From NCBI GenBank assembly GCA_018334855.1, contig JAGXLE010000022.1, forward strand, positions 1-10,688: a stretch of 10,688 nucleotides of DNA. The letters run 5' to 3'. The notes under the pieces are model-generated. The model was not told the origin of the DNA, did not search any database, and saw only the letters and a program-made list of their open reading frames with translations. Shown in pieces: positions 6,571 through 10,688 of the stretch (within the stretch, counting starts at the first letter, position 1; each line of letters begins with the position of its first letter). Position numbers and translations under genes: made by a program. The stretch comes from Desulfobacterales bacterium. GTDB lineage: Bacteria > Desulfobacterota > Desulfobacteria > Desulfobacterales > Desulfosalsimonadaceae.

Positions 6571-8020
6571 GGCTGCCTGCAATGCGGGCTTCCTGGGATT
6601 GAGGATAGCGCTTGCAAAGAATTTGCCTGTATTTTTCCGCTTTTTCATTCATATTCTGCTTTTTAAGAGCATTGACCAGCCGCAGCAGCAGGGCGGGCAG
6701 CGACTCCAGATTCGGCCGTTGACGGATCAGATAGACCAGGATTTTTTTGCCGGCCTCTATTTTGCCGGCCTCCAGAAAAACGGCGGCAAGCCTTGCATAC
6801 ATATGATCGGGCAGACCGGAACGGCCGGAAAGCCCGGCGTATTCATTGTAGACCCGATAGATTTTATCAGAATCGTTTTGACCGGACAGCAGCAGGGAAA
6901 GATATTTTTGGGCCGCCTCGTCAAAGCGTTTTGTTTCAGGCTCCTGTTTTTCCAGGTTAAACAGCAGGGAGAGGGCTTCTTCATGCCGGGGATTGATTTC
7001 GAGCACTTTGTATAGCATGGGGCGTGCCCCTTCAAAATCAAGACGCGAGACCTTCTCCATTGCCTTTTCAATTAATTCCGGGGCGGGATCTTCGGGGGCT
7101 TCTTTAAAAAAGGCTTTTTTTGCAGGTGCCATCACCTGTTTTAAGCCTGCTGCCAGACCTGCTCCCCCTGCCAGTCCTCCGGCATGGGCCATGTAGGCCA
7201 CCCCGCCGGCAGACCCGAAGTAAAAAGCGAGCAGCTCCTTTCCAAGCCAGAGCGGAAGAAGTAGAATTGCGGGCATTCTGAAATAGTCAAAATAAAATCC
7301 CGTAGAAAAGAAGACACGGATCCTGGTGAAGCCGTATAGTACTGTTAATGCTCCCATCAGGGCTGCTATGGCTCCGGATGCGCCAATACCCGGCACATAA
7401 CTGTTATGGTGCACGGCAAAATATACCACAGAGGCAAATATGCCGCCAAGAATATAGCAGAAAAAGTATAACAAGCGTCCCAGGCCCATTTCCAGGACGC
7501 ATCCCACTATCCACAGAAACACCATGTTACCGAGAAGATGCCACAAGCCTCCGTGAATAAACATCATGGTGACAAACATCCACGGTTTTGCCTTTGCAGG
7601 GACCAGACCGTAGCTGTGGGTGACACTCCGGTTCCGGAGCTGTTCAAATTTTGCCCGCTTGTTTGCCCATGTGTTGTACTCCGGGCTTCCGGCAACGATT
7701 ATCTGATCATGGTACAGGGCATTCATAAAATCGCTGTCGCGCTGCATATCGGTTAGCAGGACAAGATTTTTCCGGTTCGGCTCTTTAAAAGTTTTTATTT
7801 CCGGTTTTTTGCCGGTTTCCGAGGCTATGTGGTCTGCATAAAGGGGCAGCTCGATTGCTGCAAGGCCGCTTTCAAAGTAATACTGGCGGGCTTCTGTGAC
7901 CTTGCGGGTGTCTCCGGACTGTATTACAAAAAAAACAAAACAGTTTATCGCTATCAGAAGCAGTGTGACAATCGGAAGGTTGCGCAGGCTGAGTTTGCCT
8001 TCAATCGGTATAATAAGCAT
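6551..8020 (-). CDS. Rhomboid intramembrane serine protease with TPR-like tail
   Basis: The 489-residue product shows the rhomboid signature: HGGLWHLLGN (156-165) with the HxxxN pair His161/Asn165, the nucleophile Ser215 in GIGASGAIA, and His279 in AHAGGLAGG on a later helix. The Ser/His dyad is complete, so it should cut membrane-helix substrates. Membrane helices lie near 16-34, 147-170, 172-200, 213-231, 249-268 and 274-293. Between the first helix and the catalytic core is a hydrophilic insert of about 110 residues (35-145), much longer than the matching loop of GlpG. Residues about 305-480 form a soluble helical repeat tail, e.g. FEGARPMLYKVLEINPRHEE. It is the last gene of the operon: its ATG lies 3 nt after the stop of the peptidase gene, which suggests coupled translation, and no strong ribosome binding site is needed. 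Substrates are unknown. Confidence 0.93.
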   Translation of the reverse strand: MLIIPIEGKLSLRNLPIVTLLLIAINCFVFFVIQSGDTRKVTEARQYYFESGLAAIELPLYADHIASETGKKPEIKTFKEPNRKNLVLLTDMQRDSDFMNALYHDQIIVAGSPEYNTWANKRAKFEQLRNRSVTHSYGLVPAKAKPWMFVTMMFIHGGLWHLLGNMVFLWIVGCVLEMGLGRLLYFFCYILGGIFASVVYFAVHHNSYVPGIGASGAIAALMGALTVLYGFTRIRVFFSTGFYFDYFRMPAILLLPLWLGKELLAFYFGSAGGVAYMAHAGGLAGGAGLAAGLKQVMAPAKKAFFKEAPEDPAPELIEKAMEKVSRLDFEGARPMLYKVLEINPRHEEALSLLFNLEKQEPETKRFDEAAQKYLSLLLSGQNDSDKIYRVYNEYAGLSGRSGLPDHMYARLAAVFLEAGKIEAGKKILVYLIRQRPNLESLPALLLRLVNALKKQNMNEKAEKYRQILCKRYPQSQEARIAGSRHPEPS

Positions 8021-8023
8021 TTG

Positions 8024-9055
8024 TTATTTCCGGATCTTTTCCAGGTTTTTTAGGCGCAGGATTCGATTTTTTACCCCAGGATGGGTTGAAATCATAGAAG
8101 GCGCTGAGTTTCTTCCGCTTTTTTCAGCCAGGCGCTGCAGTATTCGGCGATAGGGTTTCGTGCTTCCCATGCGCCTGATCAGGTATTTTCCTGCAGCAAG
8201 ATCTGCCTGGCGCTCAAACTGCCTGGAATATCCGCGCTCCACCAGCATGGTCGGCAGGGCGGCTCCCAGGGAGGTGGCCGAGACTACGTCTCCGAACAGG
8301 GCAGAGATGACGAAAAAAACGCCGGCATTCTGAAACACCATCCGCAGGCCGTGTCTTTCCTGCACATGAGCCATCTCATGTGCAAAGATCCCTGCAAGCT
8401 CCTTTCTGCTTTCGGCCATTTTGATCAGATCGTCTGTAACAAGGATTTTGCCGGATGGAAGAGCGAAAGCATTTGCCCCGATTTGCGGGGACTTGCGAAA
8501 CAGCAGCCTGAAGTGCCGATCTCCTTTCATGTTTCCGGCAATCTCGTTGAAATAAGAACGGATTTCAGCAATACGGGGTTTTGGCAGCTCGGTCTTTTCC
8601 AGGAAACGTTTATCGAGCTGGGAAAGCGCCCTGTCGCTGACTGTTTCCATCATTGCCGTCGGAACGGAGCTTGCGGCCTTATCCGCTAGAAGCGGAATGC
8701 CGTATGCTATAAAAAACCATACGCATAACACCAATCCGGCCAGGCTGAAAACAACCAGTCCCCACCTTGACTCAAGGCCGTGGACCAGTTTCATTCCGGG
8801 GTGTTTGGTATCATAAAGCTCGAGTTCTGCCACGGCATCTTGGTTATCCGTGTCAAGGCGGGCTCCGTCTGGCAGATAAATCGTGCGGCGGGTCTTTCCA
8901 AGCGGCGGGGTGATCCTGCAGCCGTCAAGCGGATCAGCGCGGATAAAGTCGCCGTCACTGCCGCAGATGCTTAGCGTTTTGCCGTCCTGTTCTACATTGA
9001 CCGCGCGGGCAGCGGAACTTTTCCCGTCAAACAGGGTTGCTGCAAATCTGCTCAT
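8024..9055 (-). CDS. M48-family membrane zinc metallopeptidase
   Basis: The 343-residue product has a soluble N-terminal region (1-90) with the pattern FDGKSSAARAVNV ... IYLPDGARLDT, which I recognise as the beta-rich domain (DUF7092) common in M48 peptidases paired with YjgN proteins. A membrane helix follows at about 98-119. The catalytic domain carries HEMAH (226-230), with zinc ligands His226 and His230 and catalytic Glu227. The third ligand is probably Glu281 in FERQADLAAG, and the family's THPGVKNRI motif lies at 324-332. All expected residues are present, so it should be an active endopeptidase related to HtpX and OMA1, which act in membrane protein quality control. A hydrophobic stretch at 244-268 may touch the membrane. 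Its ATG overlaps the TGA of the upstream YjgN-like gene by 4 bp. Confidence 0.95.
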   Translation of the reverse strand: MSRFAATLFDGKSSAARAVNVEQDGKTLSICGSDGDFIRADPLDGCRITPPLGKTRRTIYLPDGARLDTDNQDAVAELELYDTKHPGMKLVHGLESRWGLVVFSLAGLVLCVWFFIAYGIPLLADKAASSVPTAMMETVSDRALSQLDKRFLEKTELPKPRIAEIRSYFNEIAGNMKGDRHFRLLFRKSPQIGANAFALPSGKILVTDDLIKMAESRKELAGIFAHEMAHVQERHGLRMVFQNAGVFFVISALFGDVVSATSLGAALPTMLVERGYSRQFERQADLAAGKYLIRRMGSTKPYRRILQRLAEKSGRNSAPSMISTHPGVKNRILRLKNLEKIRK

Positions 9056-10155
9056 AATCCGATCTCGATATCAAAAAAATCCACCGCGGCCTCTCCGATA
9101 GCTGTCTGGTCAGCTTCGGTGGCAGCAGCAAAATCCTCGAGACTGCCGGGGGTTATTGCGCGGATATGTTCGATAATATACCGGGCCCGGCGCACCTTGG
9201 CCCACGGAATTAACAGGCCGGCTGAAAAAATAATGGCCAGGGTATTTGTAAATCTGATCCACATCAGTTCCCACGCCTTTAAACTGCCTTCAAAACGGAG
9301 TGTCCCAAGGTTGGTTGAATCCAGGCAGTGGTTGGTCAGGCGGGCATAAACAAACTGCTTGAGCAGGCTAATTACAATAATTATCAGCGCAAACAATAGC
9401 ATGGAAGTGACAATGACAAAACCCGCAGTAGCCCAGGCTTTACCGGAGGAACTGCTGTCAGCCATCATGGCTGTGGTCGCGGTATAAATTAAGACGCCGA
9501 TTATCAGGCCAACGGTTATCAGCCCTGCAAGAAGGTAGATTGCATAAAAATATCCGGGACGCCCGTAAAACCGGCTTTGGGTGCTGCCGTAGGAAAGACG
9601 TCCGAAAAAATAAGCTTTCTGCCTAAATACCCAATAAGGTATGATCAGTCCGAGGGTCAGGGGAACCAGCAGGGCATAGAGTGCGTAGACCTTATAGCTT
9701 TCACCCGCGGTTCCCATAAACCTGAACCTTATGTTGCGGTATGCTGAATTGTGGGCATTAAATCTTAGAGATTTATAGATAAGAAAGGGCAGGGCAAGAA
9801 GAAACAGCAAAATCACAACAGCGCTGTAGGCAGGCGTAAATATGTCCAGCAGAAGATAGATGCCGATTGCTCCTGCTATAATAAGATTGCCGCGCAGAAT
9901 AACCTTTGGATCTGCAAGGTAATCAAATGCCTGGCCGGCAAGAAAAGTGTTTGCAAAAAAATACCGCCTGGTGCGGACCTTTGCCCAGGCTGCGTAAATG
10001 CCGAGCGTAATGATTGTAAGAAAAAGGTTTACGATCCAGATTCTGAAAAATTCGGAGCCGGTGCCGGTGAATGCAAGCGGATATATCTTGGATCCGGGTG
10101 TGCTGACCTCCTGGAGAGATCTTTGATGATCCGGCCCCGACACAGTGTTCTCCAT
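9052..10155 (-). CDS. DUF898/YjgN-family polytopic inner-membrane protein
   Basis: The 367-residue product matches the YjgN family: FTGTGSEFFRIWIVN near 29-43, then LTIITLGIYAAWAKVRTRRYFF (45-67). The motif recurs twice, as FMGTAGESYKVY with LTLGLIIPYW (146-174) and as RFEGSLKAWELMW with LLIPWAKVRRARY (287-326). The protein therefore looks like three copies of one membrane unit. About eight to ten membrane helices are expected. Residues 1-24 and the acidic last 35 are soluble. The family has no established biochemical role; it often sits next to M48 peptidases, as here. It is first in the operon. The start at 10155 is chosen because AAGGAG lies 5 nt upstream; an ATG at 10159 is only 1 nt from it and opens an unrelated frame. 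Confidence 0.95.
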   Translation of the reverse strand: MENTVSGPDHQRSLQEVSTPGSKIYPLAFTGTGSEFFRIWIVNLFLTIITLGIYAAWAKVRTRRYFFANTFLAGQAFDYLADPKVILRGNLIIAGAIGIYLLLDIFTPAYSAVVILLFLLALPFLIYKSLRFNAHNSAYRNIRFRFMGTAGESYKVYALYALLVPLTLGLIIPYWVFRQKAYFFGRLSYGSTQSRFYGRPGYFYAIYLLAGLITVGLIIGVLIYTATTAMMADSSSSGKAWATAGFVIVTSMLLFALIIIVISLLKQFVYARLTNHCLDSTNLGTLRFEGSLKAWELMWIRFTNTLAIIFSAGLLIPWAKVRRARYIIEHIRAITPGSLEDFAAATEADQTAIGEAAVDFFDIEIGL

Positions 10156-10332
10156 GCATGCTCCTTTACTTTAAGATTGGTTTCTTATTTTAAAACCTTT
10201 CATTAAACGTTTTTCACAGGTGACATAATCCTTTTTGATTTTCAAGTAACAAACCTATATTTTGCTATTTTTTCTAAGATTTTTTCCCTATTGTCGATTT
10301 TGACTTCATATAGCCGCTCTTGTAAAAAACCG

Positions 10333-10338
10333 ATTATA
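10333..10338 (-). promoter_or_regulatory. Perfect TATAAT -10 candidate for the YjgN-M48-rhomboid operon
   Basis: On the minus strand 10338-10333 reads TATAAT, about 180 bp before the first start codon of the operon. The -35 area at 16-18 bp spacing (around 10355-10362) matches TTGACA poorly. An inverted repeat covers that area, so activator-dependent transcription is possible. AT-rich DNA yields such hexamers by chance. Confidence 0.3.
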
Positions 10339-10349
10339 CATGATTTCCC

Positions 10350-10366
10350 GGCAGGATTGATCTGCC
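10350..10366. repeat. GGCAG-n7-CTGCC inverted repeat, possible operator
   Basis: GGCAG (10350-10354) and CTGCC (10362-10366) flank 7 bp, and one inner G-T pair would extend an RNA stem. For the leftward operon it is centred about 22 bp upstream of the TATAAT, where the -35 would be. It lies upstream of the weak rightward promoter candidate. A short dyad of this size could be a regulator site or chance. Confidence 0.35.
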
Positions 10367-10433
10367 TGTTGATTTTTAGAAGAATTTATTTTATCAGGTC
10401 GATTCGGCAAAGAAAATAAAAAAGGAAAATGAT

Positions 10434-10688
10434 GTGAACGCTTCTTCCAGGTCAAATACGCATGTATGCCCGTGGTGGATGGCATATACGTTTGACAATC
10501 CTATAAGGCGCATGATTCATCCGCCTGAAAAGATACTGGCCGGATATGTCGGCGCGGCAATGACGGTGCTGGATCTGGGCTGCGGATTCGGCCATTTTTC
10601 AATCGGAATGGCGAAAATGGTTAAAGATTCGGGCCTGGTAATTGCCATAGACATTCAGGCCAGGATGCTTGAAAAAACCATGGCAAGG
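10434..10688 (+). CDS. Class I SAM-dependent methyltransferase (3' end cut by window edge)
   Basis: Eighty-five codons run from GTG at 10434 to the right edge without a stop. The N-terminus CPWWMAYTFDNPIRR (12-26) is typical of a small group of bacterial methyltransferases. It is followed by motif I, VLDLGCGFGHFS (45-56), which binds S-adenosylmethionine, and by IAIDIQARML (70-79), whose Asp73 should contact the ribose hydroxyls. GTG is chosen because AAAGGA lies 7 nt upstream and the ATGs at 10429 and 10432 do not open this frame. The methyl acceptor cannot be told. It is divergent from the protease operon. Confidence 0.88.
   Translation, partial: MNASSRSNTHVCPWWMAYTFDNPIRRMIHPPEKILAGYVGAAMTVLDLGCGFGHFSIGMAKMVKDSGLVIAIDIQARMLEKTMAR

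Larger units (their letters stand above)
10156..10433. other. AT-rich divergent intergenic region
   Basis: This 278-bp spacer lies between the YjgN-M48-rhomboid operon (leftward) and the methyltransferase gene (rightward). It holds AAGGAG (10161-10166, minus strand) for the operon and AAAGGA (10421-10426) for the methyltransferase. A perfect minus-strand TATAAT and an inverted repeat are listed separately. Rightward, TTGATT (10369-10374) and TATCAG (10392-10397) are 17 bp apart and form a weak promoter candidate. No gene is apparent. Confidence 0.6.

Noticed and set aside
6566..7015. Plus-strand 149-codon frame inside the rhomboid gene
   Set aside because: It is antisense to the TPR tail, which is well supported by its helical repeat pattern and operon position.
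1..10688. CRISPR array, tRNA, rRNA, insertion sequence or phage genes
   Set aside because: I saw no regularly spaced repeats, cloverleaf-like sequence, transposase or integrase motifs on either strand.

Overview
The window holds seven protein-coding genes, two of them cut by the window edges. It looks like chromosomal DNA of a moderately GC-rich Gram-negative bacterium. I infer Desulfobacterota (sulfate-reducer type) from the mix of families: a SidJ-related pseudokinase, a hybrid histidine kinase with a GGIAHDFNNIL H-box, a YjgN/M48/rhomboid membrane cluster and a CPWW-type methyltransferase. That placement rests on family recognition, not on a marker gene. I see no rRNA, tRNA, CRISPR array, transposase or phage gene.

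Left part (1-2919). The first gene, on the minus strand, runs off the left edge. It encodes 390 visible residues of a SidJ-related pseudokinase-like protein: a HEAT-like helical N-terminus followed by a degenerate kinase fold. An intergenic stretch of about 316 bp separates it from a divergent plus-strand gene for a membrane protein with an N-terminal B-box-like zinc finger, about six membrane helices and a C-terminal TPR-like tail.

Centre (2920-6505). A 445-bp leader without a confident gene carries a good extended -10 promoter and a 13-bp direct repeat. It precedes a 742-residue membrane-bound hybrid histidine kinase that starts at TTG and ends in an intrinsic terminator overlapping its stop codon. 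A secreted solute-binding protein (SBP_bac_3 type) follows, with no transport permease nearby. It may be an orphan binding protein or a ligand-presenting partner of the kinase.

Right part (6551-10155, minus strand). Three genes form a tight operon read right to left: a DUF898/YjgN-family polytopic protein, an M48 zinc metallopeptidase with a 4-bp ATGA overlap, and a rhomboid serine protease with a TPR tail after a 3-bp gap. This places one polytopic protein and two intramembrane or membrane-anchored proteases of different catalytic classes in one transcript. The rhomboid tail resembles the tail of the zinc-finger membrane protein at 1489-2919. A divergent AT-rich spacer with a perfect TATAAT and an inverted repeat separates the operon from the start of a SAM-dependent methyltransferase gene that runs off the right edge.

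The two parts most worth follow-up are the pseudokinase at the left edge and the YjgN-M48-rhomboid protease operon.
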